Shown one piece after another: positions 8,469-17,180 of a stretch of DNA of 64,000 nucleotides. The stretch covers positions 1 to 64,000 of the forward strand of contig CAZABP010000025.1 of NCBI GenBank assembly GCA_964483245.1. The letters run 5' to 3'. The translations under genes were made by a program, and so were the position numbers. Within the stretch, counting starts at the first letter, position 1. Each line of letters starts with the position of its first letter. The DNA comes from CAZABP01 sp964483245. Lineage in GTDB: Bacteria > Planctomycetota > UBA1135 > UBA2386. The notes beneath the pieces are model-generated. The model saw only the letters and a list, made by a program, of their open reading frames with translations. It was not told the DNA's origin and made no database searches.

Positions 8469-9539
8469 ATGACGTCCCTGCAGATCAGCACTATTCCGAC
8501 CCCGGGCTACGAGAAGATCGTCCGCGGCAAGGATCCGAAGTCCGGCCTTCACGCGATCATCGCGGTACACGACACGACGCTCGGGCCCTCGCTCGGCGGG
8601 CTGCGGATGCTGCCGTACGAGAGCGAACAGGAGGCACTGTTCGACGTGCTGCGTCTGGCGAAGGGGATGACCTACAAGTCCGCCGTCGCGCACACCGGTC
8701 TCGGCGGGGGCAAGGCGGTCATCATCGCCGATCCGAAGTCGATGAAGTCCGAGGCGCTGTACCTCGGGATGGGCCGGCTGATCGACAGCCTCGGCGGGAA
8801 GTACATCACCGCGGAGGACATGAACACGTCGATCGCGGACCTGGAGATCATCCGCCGCGCGACGCGGCACGTGACCGGGCTGTCGCGCGAATCGGGTGGC
8901 TCCGGCAATCCGTCGCCGTACACCGCCTACGGGATCTACCTCGGGATCAAGGCGGCGCTCGACTGGGTCTACGAGTCGGAAGACCTCGTCGGGCGCAAGA
9001 TCGCGATCCAGGGCATCGGCGCCGTCGGCGGCGCGCTCGCACGCCGGCTGATCGAAGATGGCGCGACCGTCTACGCATCCGATCAGAACCAGGAGCGCCT
9101 CGAGAAGCTGGCCGACGAGATCGGCCTGCTGCCAGTCGGCGAGAAGGAGATCTTCAGCCAGCAGGTGGACGTGTTCGCCCCCTGCGCGCGCGGCGCGATC
9201 CTCAACGACGTCACGATCCCGCAGCTGCGCTGCGCGATCATCGCCGGCGCCGCCAACAACCAGCTCCTCGAACCGCGCCATGGGGAGGAGCTGCTCGAGC
9301 GCAAGATCCTGTATGCGCCCGACTACGTCATCAACGCCGGCGGCATCATCAACGTCGCAGTCGAAGTGCAGCCCGGCGGCTACGACGAGGCCAAGAGCCT
9401 GCGCAAGATCGAACGCATCCCGGCCGCGCTGAAGGAGCTCTGGACCCTCTCCAAGGAGAAGGGCATCCCGACCAGCGAAGCAGCCGACCACCTCGCCGAG
9501 CAGATCCTCGCCGACGCGCGCGCTTCGAAGCGCGCCTGA
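8469..9539 (+). CDS. Leucine dehydrogenase (Glu/Leu/Phe/Val dehydrogenase family)
   Basis: NAD-dependent oxidative deaminase of branched-chain amino acids to 2-oxo acids, cytoplasmic, 356 residues, the usual length for leucine dehydrogenase. The N-terminal catalytic domain has K70 and the GLGGGKAV motif with K82, matching the two active-site lysines of the family. The Rossmann domain carries GIGAVGGALARRL near residues 180-192. The tail NQLLEPRHGEELL and VINAGGIINVAVE is typical of the leucine/valine/phenylalanine branch. Start ATG 8469 gives the standard N-terminus. Substrate preference within the branch is inferred from length and motifs. It stands alone, followed by an inverted-repeat element. 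Confidence 0.9.
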   Translation: MTSLQISTIPTPGYEKIVRGKDPKSGLHAIIAVHDTTLGPSLGGLRMLPYESEQEALFDVLRLAKGMTYKSAVAHTGLGGGKAVIIADPKSMKSEALYLGMGRLIDSLGGKYITAEDMNTSIADLEIIRRATRHVTGLSRESGGSGNPSPYTAYGIYLGIKAALDWVYESEDLVGRKIAIQGIGAVGGALARRLIEDGATVYASDQNQERLEKLADEIGLLPVGEKEIFSQQVDVFAPCARGAILNDVTIPQLRCAIIAGAANNQLLEPRHGEELLERKILYAPDYVINAGGIINVAVEVQPGGYDEAKSLRKIERIPAALKELWTLSKEKGIPTSEAADHLAEQILADARASKRA

Positions 9540-9550
9540 GCGGCCAAACC

Positions 9551-9641
9551 GGTACGCCGCGTCTCTGAGACGTTCTCCGTCAGTTCGCGCGGGTTTTTTC
9601 GCGGTAAGTGACGGACGGCGTCTCAGAGACCCGGTGTACCA
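9551..9641. repeat. Imperfect inverted-repeat element between convergent genes
   Basis: Left arm GGTACGCCGCGTCTCTGAGACG (9551-9572) pairs with the right arm ending GTACC at 9641, with two mismatches over 22 bp. Each arm contains its own palindrome (GTCTCTGAGAC / GTCTCAGAGAC), and the ~45-bp core holds CGCGCGGGTTTTTTCGCG. It lies exactly between two convergent genes, so it may act as a bidirectional terminator. The terminal-repeat structure also fits a MITE or REP-like mobile unit. Confidence 0.7.
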
Positions 9642-11030
9642 CTAGCGCAGGTCGTGGCGCGGGGCGGGTCGGTAGCGCAGCAGCATCCACGCGGGCAGCA
9701 CGAGGCCGACGAGCCAGGTCGCGATGTGATGGTCGAGGCCGAAGTCGCGCGTGCCGACCTGCACGATGTAGGCGGCGGGGCCGAGGATCGCGAGCGCCTG
9801 CAGTGGCAGCACGAGCTGCGGCACGAGCGCGAGTCCGACGAGCGGCAGCCACCATAGGTGATACCACGGCGAGAACAGCGGCATGGCGGCGAGCAGGAAC
9901 AGGAGCATCAGCCGCGACCCACCGATGGCGAACTCCGCCGCGCTGCGCACGCGCACCGCGATCACGAGCAGCGCCGCGAGCGTGATTGCATAGCCGCTCC
10001 ACAGCAGCGGCGGGATGGCGCCCTCCCCGAGCAGCATTCCGAGCAGGTACTGCGCACTCGCACCCCGGTTCGCCGTCTGCTTCGCAAGGAATCCGAGCGC
10101 GCCCGGCTCGCGGAAGTAGTGCCAGGCCAGCGGCGCCGCGATCAGCACCGTCACCGCGACACCGAGCGCGAACGCCCCGACCCGGCGCTCGCGCCACGCC
10201 AGCACGAGCAGCAGCGGCCCGAGCGGCGCGCAGCCGTGCTTGGTCAGCACGGCGAGACCGAACGCGCAGGTCGCCCAGGCGAACCGCCGCTCGGCGATCC
10301 CGCGCACCATCGTCGCCAGCGCGAGCGCCATCAGCGCCTCGTTGTGCGCGCTGCCGGCGCACTCGACCAACAGCCAAGGATTCCACAGCCACAGCAGCAG
10401 CGCGCGCGCCTCCTGCTGCGGTGCCGCGGCGCGCACGGCGGCGGCGACCTGCACGGCCGTCAACACGTGGCACGCAGCGAACAGCAGCTTGAACAGGTAC
10501 ACCCCGATCCACGCCTGTTCCCCGCTGATCGCCGCGATCCCCCGCTGCACGACGGCACTCACCGGCCCGTACGGCATCACGAAGCCGGGCCACTCGGCCA
10601 GCGCGAAGACGCGATCCGCACCCCCGCGCGCCAACATCTGCGGCGTCACCAGGTACGGGTTCTCCCCGAACACCGCCTCGACGCGCCCGCGCGCCAGATA
10701 GTCGAACACGTCGGTCGACAGCCATGGCGGCGGCAGCACCGCCACCGCGACCAGCACGAGCCCGCCGAGCCACACGCTGCGCCGCTCGAGGCGCGGCAGG
10801 CGCGCCGCGCGCACATAGCTGCCACCGGCCAACACGGCGAACAGCGCCAACACGGTGGCGCTCGCGAGGTTGAGCCAGACCGGGAGCCCGACGCCGAACA
10901 GCGCGGGGCGTTCGCCGAACCACTCGGCCAGCCTGCCGCTCAGCGTCTCGCCCCAGAAGAACCGATGCCGCAGTGCGACCGGCAGCAGCAGCAGCTGTGC
11001 CACCAGGCCGAGCAGCAGCAACCGCTTCAT
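9642..11030 (-). CDS. Polytopic GT-C type glycosyltransferase (polyprenol-phosphomannose-dependent/GT87-like)
   Basis: Integral membrane protein of 462 residues with about ten hydrophobic segments. After the first segments the loop WLSTDVFDYLARGRVEAVFG carries the acidic pair expected at the catalytic loop of GT-C enzymes, followed by GENPYLV and PYGPVSAVV, as in the MptA/MptB mannosyltransferase family. Such enzymes transfer a sugar from a polyprenyl-phosphate donor on the outer face of the membrane. The sugar and acceptor are unknown. Start ATG 11030 overlaps the stop of the upstream GT4 gene by 4 bp (ATGA), so the two are translationally coupled and probably act on the same glycan. Confidence 0.75.
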   Translation of the reverse strand: MKRLLLLGLVAQLLLLPVALRHRFFWGETLSGRLAEWFGERPALFGVGLPVWLNLASATVLALFAVLAGGSYVRAARLPRLERRSVWLGGLVLVAVAVLPPPWLSTDVFDYLARGRVEAVFGENPYLVTPQMLARGGADRVFALAEWPGFVMPYGPVSAVVQRGIAAISGEQAWIGVYLFKLLFAACHVLTAVQVAAAVRAAAPQQEARALLLWLWNPWLLVECAGSAHNEALMALALATMVRGIAERRFAWATCAFGLAVLTKHGCAPLGPLLLVLAWRERRVGAFALGVAVTVLIAAPLAWHYFREPGALGFLAKQTANRGASAQYLLGMLLGEGAIPPLLWSGYAITLAALLVIAVRVRSAAEFAIGGSRLMLLFLLAAMPLFSPWYHLWWLPLVGLALVPQLVLPLQALAILGPAAYIVQVGTRDFGLDHHIATWLVGLVLPAWMLLRYRPAPRHDLR

Positions 11031-12160
11031 CCCGCGACCTCGCGATACGCGGCGAGCGTGACCTCGGCGGCGCGCCGCCACGTGAACGTCCGCGCATAGG
11101 CGATGGCCGCGTCCCGCCTGGCTGCCCAGTCGGCGCGCCCGGCCAACGCACGCCCGATCTGCTCCGCCATCTCCTCGTGATCGCTTGGATCGAAGTACCG
11201 CGCGAACTCCCCACCCGCCTCCGGCATCGCGGTCGTGTTGCTGGTGACGACCGGCGTGCCGACGCTCAACGACTCGACGATCGGGATGCCCCAACCCTCG
11301 GCGAAGCTCGGATACACGGTCACCTCGGCGCCGGCATACAAGCCGATCAGCTCACCGCGCGACACATACGGCAGGAACCGCACGCGATCCGCGATCCCCG
11401 CCCGCGTCGCGACCTCGAGCATGCGCTGCTGCGCGTCCAAGCCGAGCCCGGACACGACGACCAGCAGATCGAGTCCCCCGCGCGCGGCCAGGATCCCGAG
11501 TGCCTGCAGCAGGCCGGCGGTGTTCTTGCGCGGCAGCGGTGCGCCGACCGCGAACAGATACGGCCGTCCTTCGGCGAACCGCGCGCGCGCCTCGTCGCCC
11601 GCTCCCGCCGGAGCGCCGGCGAGGAAGTCCGGATGGATCCCGTTGCGGAACACACGCACGTTCGCCGGCGGCACCGGATAGCGCGCCAGGATGTCCTGCC
11701 GCGACCACTCGCTGACCGTCAACACCAGCGCCGCGTCGCGCAGGAACCGCCCGGTCGCCTTGCGCGCGTACCGGATGTACGGATCCGCCGCATCCTCGTC
11801 GTACCAGGTCACGACGACGTCGTGCAGGCTCAACACCAGAGGTGGCCCCCGCCACAGCGGCAACCGCGGCGGCAGCGTGTTGTAGGTCCCGTGGTAGACG
11901 TCGATCCGATCCCGGCGGATCCGCCACGGCACCAGCAGCCGTTCCCAGAGCTGGAACCTGCCGCCGCGCATCGTCGCGCGCACGGCACGCTGATTCGGCG
12001 CCAACGGCGGCAGGTCGGGCGGCGTGCGCCGTTCGTGATACAGCACGAACTCCTCCGCCGGCGCCAGCGTCGCGAACTCCCGCAGCAGATGCCGGACGTA
12101 GAGCCCGATGCCACGCGGGTTCTCGCGGAAGCCTTCGCGCGCATCGAGGCCGATCCGCAT
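11027..12160 (-). CDS. GT4-family glycosyltransferase
   Basis: Cytoplasmic GT-B glycosyltransferase of 377 residues. The N-terminus MRIGLDAREGFRENPRGIG is the usual acceptor-side start with a glycine loop; VLSLHDVVVTWY and VLTVSEWSRQDIL are typical of group 1 enzymes. The donor-binding half has AVGAPLPRKN and the EX7E motif in PSFAEGWGIPIVES. The donor sugar is not deducible. It sits 10 bp after the MetAP stop and overlaps the following membrane glycosyltransferase by 4 bp. Confidence 0.88.
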   Translation of the reverse strand: MRIGLDAREGFRENPRGIGLYVRHLLREFATLAPAEEFVLYHERRTPPDLPPLAPNQRAVRATMRGGRFQLWERLLVPWRIRRDRIDVYHGTYNTLPPRLPLWRGPPLVLSLHDVVVTWYDEDAADPYIRYARKATGRFLRDAALVLTVSEWSRQDILARYPVPPANVRVFRNGIHPDFLAGAPAGAGDEARARFAEGRPYLFAVGAPLPRKNTAGLLQALGILAARGGLDLLVVVSGLGLDAQQRMLEVATRAGIADRVRFLPYVSRGELIGLYAGAEVTVYPSFAEGWGIPIVESLSVGTPVVTSNTTAMPEAGGEFARYFDPSDHEEMAEQIGRALAGRADWAARRDAAIAYARTFTWRRAAEVTLAAYREVAG

Positions 12161-12170
12161 CGTGTCGCTT

Positions 12171-13076
12171 TCAGCCGGTGCCGCGCGTCAACACTTCAGC
12201 GCGATCCTCGTGGATGAAGATCGTGTGTTCGGTCTGCGCGACGCGCACGCCGACTTTCTCGATCAGCGGTGGGTAGTCGACCAGGATCTTCGCGCGCTCG
12301 GCCAGCGCCAGCGCCTCCTGGACGCGCGCCAGGTCCGGCAGCCAGCGCAACAGCGTCCGCCGCGCGAACGGCAGCCGCCGCGTCTGCTGCAGTGCCTGCT
12401 CGACGTCGGCAGGGAAGCCGTCGCGCGGCTTCGGCTCGCGCTTGAGGCCGAACACCTCGGCGCGTCCCTTCGCATCGATCTGGCCTCTGCCGTCGCAAGC
12501 GAACGGTTCGCACGCGATCGTCATGTTGGCGCGCAGCCGCCCGGCGCGCGGATCCGGATAGTTCGGAATGCTCGGCGTGCAGTGGATCGTCCACCGCGCG
12601 ACCCCGTGTCCGGTCAGGTTGTAGATCGGTGAGTAACCGAACGCCTGGATCGTCGTCTCGATCTGCCGGCCGATTTCGGTGATCGATGCGCCGGGACCCA
12701 TGACCGAGATCGCGTTCTCGAGCGCGGTGCGGCTCGCGGCGACGAGCGCCGAATCGGGGCCCCCTTGCAGGTCGATCGTCACCGCCGTGTCGGTGACATA
12801 TCCGTCGACATGCGTGCCGAGGTCCAGCTTGACGATGTCGCCCGGCTGGATCTCGGTCGGATCGTCCGGCGCCGAGCAGTAGTGCGCGGCGATGTGATTG
12901 CGCGACAGCTGGGTCGGGAACGCCGGCTCGCCGCCGAGGTCGCGGATCATCGCCTCCGCGGTCTCGGCGATCTGCGCGAGCCGCGCACCCGGCCGGATCA
13001 TCTGCTTGCAGGCGTCGCGCGTCGCCGCCGAGATCTGGCCCGAGCGGCGCAGCTTGTCGAGCTCCGGCGGCTTCAT
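12171..13076 (-). CDS. map: Type II (archaeal/eukaryotic-type) methionine aminopeptidase
   Basis: Removes the initiator methionine from new proteins in the cytoplasm; 301 residues, the length of archaeal MetAPs. The metal ligands are in place: D85 and D96 (LDLGTHVDGYVTDTAV), H157 (LTGHGV), E190 (CEPFA), E283 (QTEHTIF), plus substrate His H65 (NHIAAHY). The ~60-residue insert between the last two ligands, SIPNYP, and the lack of the N-terminal extension place it in type II; most bacteria use type I. Start ATG 13076 overlaps the stop of the DUF1028 gene (ATGA); a further in-frame start at 13118 is unlikely. Confidence 0.88.
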   Translation of the reverse strand: MKPPELDKLRRSGQISAATRDACKQMIRPGARLAQIAETAEAMIRDLGGEPAFPTQLSRNHIAAHYCSAPDDPTEIQPGDIVKLDLGTHVDGYVTDTAVTIDLQGGPDSALVAASRTALENAISVMGPGASITEIGRQIETTIQAFGYSPIYNLTGHGVARWTIHCTPSIPNYPDPRAGRLRANMTIACEPFACDGRGQIDAKGRAEVFGLKREPKPRDGFPADVEQALQQTRRLPFARRTLLRWLPDLARVQEALALAERAKILVDYPPLIEKVGVRVAQTEHTIFIHEDRAEVLTRGTG

Positions 13077-14128
13077 CGCTCCCCGAGTTCCTTGCGCAAC
13101 CGGATGCGCTCGATCCAACGCACGTTGCTGCGGTAGAGCGGGCTCTGCAGATCGCGGATCTCACGCTGCTGCAGCTTCAGCCGCGGCCAGACGATGGCCG
13201 CGAGCAGATTGCGGTAGCCGGCTTCGAGTCCGCGCACGATGTCCGGCTCCCAATCGAGCCGCAGATCGATCAACCGGTCGGAGCGTCCGTCGTGCCCCGA
13301 CTCCGGCCGCAGCAGCTGCAGCGCGCCGGCAACCGGCCGGTGAATCCAGGCCAACGCGCCCGGCCCGATGTCCGTGCTGTTCTGCTCGTGATGCGTGGTC
13401 GCTTCGCGCAGCGCGAGCAGGATGCGTTCGGGGAGCGGCAGGCCGTCACTGGCGACGAACGCATCGCGGGTCAGCTCGGCGAGGTCCGGGCGCACCATGC
13501 CGCTGCCGAGCACGCACAGGTCCTGCTGCTTCACGTCGCCTGTCATCGCGAGCGTGTTGGTCCCGGTGAACACCCAACAACGTCCATCCGCAGCCATCAG
13601 GCCGAGCTGCAGCGCCGCGGTCACCGGTGCGGACTGCTCGAGCTCGCGCAGGACCTGTTCGCCGTCCTTGCCCGCCGCCAGACCCTCGATGGCGCGCTGC
13701 GCCCACGTCGAGTCGGGGTAGTTGCCGCAGACGGCGATTCCGACGCCTGCCTTGCCTGCGGTCATGAAGCCGGGGCCGGAGGGGCAGCCGGTCAGCATCC
13801 CGACTGCGAGATCCCCGGTCGCCGCGTCGCGGGCGAGGATCGTCAGGTGCGCGCAGGGGAACGGCTCGACGGATGCGTTCCTGATCGTGCGGTCCAGCTC
13901 CTGTGGGCGCGTCTCGGCAGCGGGCGACACAGTCGAAACCGGATCCTGCGGGTCTGCAGGTGGACCAGGCGGTGCATCCGGGGACGGCGCCGTAGGCCCG
14001 GCTTCCGGCTGTGGCTCCTGCGATTGCGCCGCCGCGTCTCCCGGTCCGGGCGTCGCCGGCTCCTTCCACTTGCGGCAGGCCGGGAGGGCCAGCAGGACCA
14101 AGGCAGCGATCCAGGCACAGCGTCGCAT
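13073..14128 (-). CDS. DUF1028-family lipoprotein
   Basis: 351 residues beginning with a lipoprotein signal (VLLALPAC, Cys near residue 18), then a Pro/Ala/Gln-rich linker to about residue 80. A DUF1028-like domain follows: LTILARDAATGDLAVGM, GKAGVGIAVCGN, MAADGRCWVFTG, GDVKQQDLCVLGSGM and LPERILLAL, ending in RLIDLRLDWEPD. DUF1028 proteins are Ntn-hydrolase-like, but their substrate is not established. It is the first gene of a run coupled by overlaps to MetAP and then two glycosyltransferases; the mixed content suggests shared transcription rather than shared function. Confidence 0.75.
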   Translation of the reverse strand: MRRCAWIAALVLLALPACRKWKEPATPGPGDAAAQSQEPQPEAGPTAPSPDAPPGPPADPQDPVSTVSPAAETRPQELDRTIRNASVEPFPCAHLTILARDAATGDLAVGMLTGCPSGPGFMTAGKAGVGIAVCGNYPDSTWAQRAIEGLAAGKDGEQVLRELEQSAPVTAALQLGLMAADGRCWVFTGTNTLAMTGDVKQQDLCVLGSGMVRPDLAELTRDAFVASDGLPLPERILLALREATTHHEQNSTDIGPGALAWIHRPVAGALQLLRPESGHDGRSDRLIDLRLDWEPDIVRGLEAGYRNLLAAIVWPRLKLQQREIRDLQSPLYRSNVRWIERIRLRKELGER

Positions 14129-14192
14129 GGCGGCACTTCTTAGCCGGAGGAGCCGACCCGCGCAGGCGCAGAATCCGCGCGGTCGTGCCGGC

Positions 14193-14390
14193 TCACGGCT
14201 CCGGGCGACGCCACCGCCACAGCAGCAGCAAGGCCAGCAGCGCCAGCAGCGTCAGCGGATGCGCCAGTGCCCGCAGGACCCCGCCGGCGGCGGGGCTGAC
14301 GGCGCCGAGCCCCTTGCCGATCAGCAGCAGGATCCCGATCGCCAGCAGCAGGATCAGCAGATCGCGGAGCAGCCGCGCGCCGGAGTTCAT
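14193..14390 (-). CDS. Small two-segment membrane protein
   Basis: 65 residues with two hydrophobic stretches ([19 protein letters not shown] and [16 protein letters not shown]) and a basic end WRWRRPEP. It starts at ATG 14390, overlapping the glycine C-acetyltransferase stop by 4 bp, so it is probably translated from the same transcript. No family recognised. The very high leucine content could inflate coding appearance, but the start overlap supports a real gene. Confidence 0.5.
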   Translation of the reverse strand: MNSGARLLRDLLILLLAIGILLLIGKGLGAVSPAAGGVLRALAHPLTLLALLALLLLWRWRRPEP

Positions 14391-15595
14391 GCACGCTTGG
14401 CCACGCCGAGCTCGCGTCCGACCTTCGTGAACGCAGCGACCGCGTGATCCAGATCCGCCGGCTCGTGCGCTGCACTGATCTGCACCCGGATCCGCGCCTG
14501 CCCCTTGGGCACGACCGGATACGAGAAACCGATCACGTACACCCCTTCGTCCAGCAGCCGGCGCGCCATCTCGACCGCCAGCTTCGCGTCGCCGAGCATG
14601 ATCGGCACGATCGGGTGCTGCCCTTCCTTGATCGCGAATCCGGCAGCCGTCATCGCGCGGCGGAAGCGCTCGGTGTTGGCCGCCAGCTTGTCGCGCAGCG
14701 CCGTCGTCGCCGACAGCCGGTCGATGCAGGCCATCGTCGCGCCGACGATCGCCGGCGCGAGCGTGTTGCTGAACAGATACGGCCGCGAGCGCTGGCGCAG
14801 CAGCTCGATGATCTCCCGCCGGCCGGACGTGAATCCGCCGGACGCGCCACCCAGCGCCTTGCCGAACGTCGACGTGATGACGTCGATCCGCTCCTGCACT
14901 CCGTGGAACTCCGGCGTGCCGCGTCCGGTCGGGCCGAAGAAGCCGGTCGCATGGCTGTCGTCGACGACGACCAGCGCGTCGTGCTGCTCGGCCAGGTCGC
15001 AGATCTCCGGCAGCTTCGCGACGTAGCCGTCCATGCTGAACACGCCGTCGGTGACGACGATCCGCGAGCGCGCGCCGGCCGCTTCGCGCAGGCAGCGCTC
15101 GAGCTCCGCCTTGTCGCCGTTCGCATAGCGCAGCCGCTGCGCCTTGCTGAGCCGCACGCCATCGATGATCGATGCGTGGTTCAGCGCGTCGCTGATGATC
15201 GCGTCCTCCGGCCCGGTCAGCGTCTCGAACAGCCCGCCGTTCGCATCGAAGCAGGACGTGTAGAGGATCGTGTCCTCGGTGCCGAGGAAGGCCGACACCT
15301 TCTGCTCGAGCTGCTTGTGCACGTCCTGCGTGCCGCAGATGAAGCGCACGCTGGACAGCCCGAGCCCGTGGCTGTCGATCATCTGCTGCGCCGCCTCGCG
15401 CAGGCCCGGATCGTTGGCGAGGCCCAGATAGTTGTTGGCGCACAGACACAGCACCCTGCGTCCCGCGACCTCGATGTGGGCGCCCTGCGGGCTCTGCAGG
15501 ATGCGTTCTTCCTTGTAGAGCCCCTGGTCGCGGATCTCCTGGAGCTCGGCCCGGATGCGGTTGCGGATCGTTTCGTACATCGGTCGACGCGGCAT
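14387..15595 (-). CDS. kbl: Glycine C-acetyltransferase (2-amino-3-ketobutyrate CoA ligase)
   Basis: PLP enzyme of the alpha-oxoamine synthase family, 402 residues, close to E. coli Kbl (398). It cleaves 2-amino-3-oxobutyrate with CoA to glycine and acetyl-CoA in threonine breakdown. The N-terminus [18 protein letters not shown] matches the Kbl start, and [20 protein letters not shown] and the PLP-lysine motif STFGKALGG follow the family pattern. ATG 15595 is preceded by AAGGGGA, a plausible ribosome site; a second ATG lies five codons in. The usual partner, threonine dehydrogenase (tdh), is not in this window. Confidence 0.9.
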   Translation of the reverse strand: MPRRPMYETIRNRIRAELQEIRDQGLYKEERILQSPQGAHIEVAGRRVLCLCANNYLGLANDPGLREAAQQMIDSHGLGLSSVRFICGTQDVHKQLEQKVSAFLGTEDTILYTSCFDANGGLFETLTGPEDAIISDALNHASIIDGVRLSKAQRLRYANGDKAELERCLREAAGARSRIVVTDGVFSMDGYVAKLPEICDLAEQHDALVVVDDSHATGFFGPTGRGTPEFHGVQERIDVITSTFGKALGGASGGFTSGRREIIELLRQRSRPYLFSNTLAPAIVGATMACIDRLSATTALRDKLAANTERFRRAMTAAGFAIKEGQHPIVPIMLGDAKLAVEMARRLLDEGVYVIGFSYPVVPKGQARIRVQISAAHEPADLDHAVAAFTKVGRELGVAKRA

Positions 15596-15644
15596 TCTGC
15601 GTCCCCTTGGGTCGCGCGGCCACCGGCTTATGCTGCGCGCGACG

Positions 15645-16067
15645 ATGCGCGCGCTCTGGACTCCTTTGCTGTTGGTGGCATGCCAGACACCGCCGCCGGC
15701 GGAGACACCGCTCGCGCCGCGGCCCGTGCAGGAGCTCGCCAGCTGGGAGCTGCGGCATCGGGAGCAGCCGGTCGGCCGGCTGATCCTGCTCGAGATCCAG
15801 GATCCACAGGCGCCAGAGCGCTGGTACCGCGTCGAGAACGAGGCGCGCCAGTGGGTCGGGTGGGTCAGTCCGACCGGACGGTTCTGGCGGCGCGTGCCGT
15901 TCGCCGAACGCGAGCAGTTCGTCGGCGTCTATCCGATGGCCGAAGGGCTCGCGCGGCTGCTCGAGCTCGAGGGCACGGTCGCCATCGAGGATGCTCCCGC
16001 GCGCGAGCCGCGCGACGCCGCCGAAGCCGCGCTGCGCGACCGCACCGAACCACGCGACCGACGATGA
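15645..16067 (+). CDS. Small lipoprotein of unknown function
   Basis: 140 residues. It starts [14 protein letters not shown], a short lipoprotein signal with the lipobox Cys at about residue 13, then Pro-rich sequence and a compact domain rich in aromatic and charged residues ([23 protein letters not shown] read in two pieces). Two in-frame ATGs precede 15645, but only this start puts the basic/hydrophobic signal at the N-terminus. It diverges from kbl and overlaps the thioesterase start by 4 bp. Confidence 0.7.
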   Translation: MRALWTPLLLVACQTPPPAETPLAPRPVQELASWELRHREQPVGRLILLEIQDPQAPERWYRVENEARQWVGWVSPTGRFWRRVPFAEREQFVGVYPMAEGLARLLELEGTVAIEDAPAREPRDAAEAALRDRTEPRDRR

Positions 16068-16540
16068 CCGACACACCTGGCCGCCTCTGCTCCGCCTCGA
16101 AGGTGGAGATGACCGAGATCGTCTTCCCCAACGACGCCAACCCGCTCGGCAACGTCATGGGGGGCCGCGTCATGCAGTGGGTCGACATCTGCGCCGCGAT
16201 CGCGGCCGGCCGCCACGCGCGCACCCCGGTCGTGACGGCGAGCGTCGACCGGATCGACTTCCACCGCCCGGTCCGCGTCGGCGGGATCCTGGTGCTGTAT
16301 GCCGCGGTCAACTTCGCGGGCCGCACGTCGATGGAGATCGGCGTCAAGGTGTTCAACGAAGACCGCGCGACCGGCACGCGCAGTCACGTCGCGTCCGCCT
16401 ACCTGACGTTCGTCTCGCTCGACCCCGACAACGGCATGCCGCGCCCGGTCCCGCCGCTGATCCCGGAGACAGCCGAGGAGAAGCGCCGCTTCGCCGATGC
16501 CGAGCGCCGCCGCGCCGAGCGGCTGCGGAGCCGCGGCTGA
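16064..16540 (+). CDS. Acyl-CoA thioesterase, hotdog fold (YciA/BACH type)
   Basis: Hydrolyses acyl-CoA thioesters; 158 residues, one hotdog domain. MTEIVFPNDANPLGNVMGG contains the conserved N-G-x-x-F/M-GG region, and MQWVDICAAIAAGRHA supplies the catalytic Asp on the central helix of the YciA/cytosolic acyl-CoA hydrolase group. VTASVDRIDFHRPVRVG is the following beta strand. The C-terminal ~25 residues are charged and probably disordered. ATG 16064 overlaps the previous stop (ATGA). Confidence 0.88.
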   Translation: MTDTPGRLCSASKVEMTEIVFPNDANPLGNVMGGRVMQWVDICAAIAAGRHARTPVVTASVDRIDFHRPVRVGGILVLYAAVNFAGRTSMEIGVKVFNEDRATGTRSHVASAYLTFVSLDPDNGMPRPVPPLIPETAEEKRRFADAERRRAERLRSRG

Positions 16541-16610
16541 GCCGCGGGCCGGCCCCGGAATCCCCTCCGCCCTTCCCCGCCACGGGCGCCTGGGTATGGT
16601 GCCCGCCCCC

Positions 16611-17066
16611 ATGCTCGAGGACTTCTCCGAGAAGGCGAAGGCGGCGGTCGAGGCGGCCAAGGAGCTCGCGCAGCGGCTCGGCGACCAGTCGGTCGCGACC
16701 GGCCACCTGATCTACGGCCTGACGGTCGACCAGTCGGTCAGCCTGCACCATCTGTTCAAGGACCTGAACGTGACCCCCGACATGTTCGAGGGTTACGTGC
16801 AGAGCCTGCCGCGGGAGCCGGAGGTCATGCGGGACGCGCCGTTCAACCGCCACGTCATGACCGTGTTCGAACGCGGGCGCGAATGCGCCAAGAGCCTGGG
16901 CAGCAAGCAGGTGCTGCCGGAGCACCTCGCGGTCGCGTTGATGTCGGTCAAGGCCGGCTCCTGCTACGAGACGTTGAAGGAGTTCTCGATCGACCCGGAC
17001 TACGTCCGCGTGCTGGTCATGGAATCGCTCGGACTCGAAGCCGAAGCGGCACCAGACTGGTTCTGA
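16611..17066 (+). CDS. Stand-alone Clp N-terminal domain protein
   Basis: About 151 residues consisting only of a Clp-N type double repeat: MLEDFSEKAKAAVEAAKELA with TGHLIYGL, then VFERGRECAKSLGSKQVLPEHLAVAL. This is the substrate/adaptor-binding domain of ClpA/ClpC, but no AAA+ module follows. The protein might act as an adaptor or regulator of a Clp unfoldase. The start is ambiguous: ATG 16611 gives a domain-flush N-terminus, ATG 16596 adds five residues, and no clear ribosome site marks either. Confidence 0.8.
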   Translation: MLEDFSEKAKAAVEAAKELAQRLGDQSVATGHLIYGLTVDQSVSLHHLFKDLNVTPDMFEGYVQSLPREPEVMRDAPFNRHVMTVFERGRECAKSLGSKQVLPEHLAVALMSVKAGSCYETLKEFSIDPDYVRVLVMESLGLEAEAAPDWF

Positions 17067-17180
17067 GCCTCTCGTCGCACGCTGACCATCCTGCCGCGGA
17101 CGGCAGAGCGTGATCCGTGTCAGGCTTCGCCAGGCCACGGGCTAGGATTTCGCGCCCCCAATCCCCCCAAGGAGGCCACG

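Noticed and set aside
14444..16063. Plus-strand frame opposite kbl
   Set aside because: Shadow of kbl with no domain character; the real thioesterase starts at ATG 16064.
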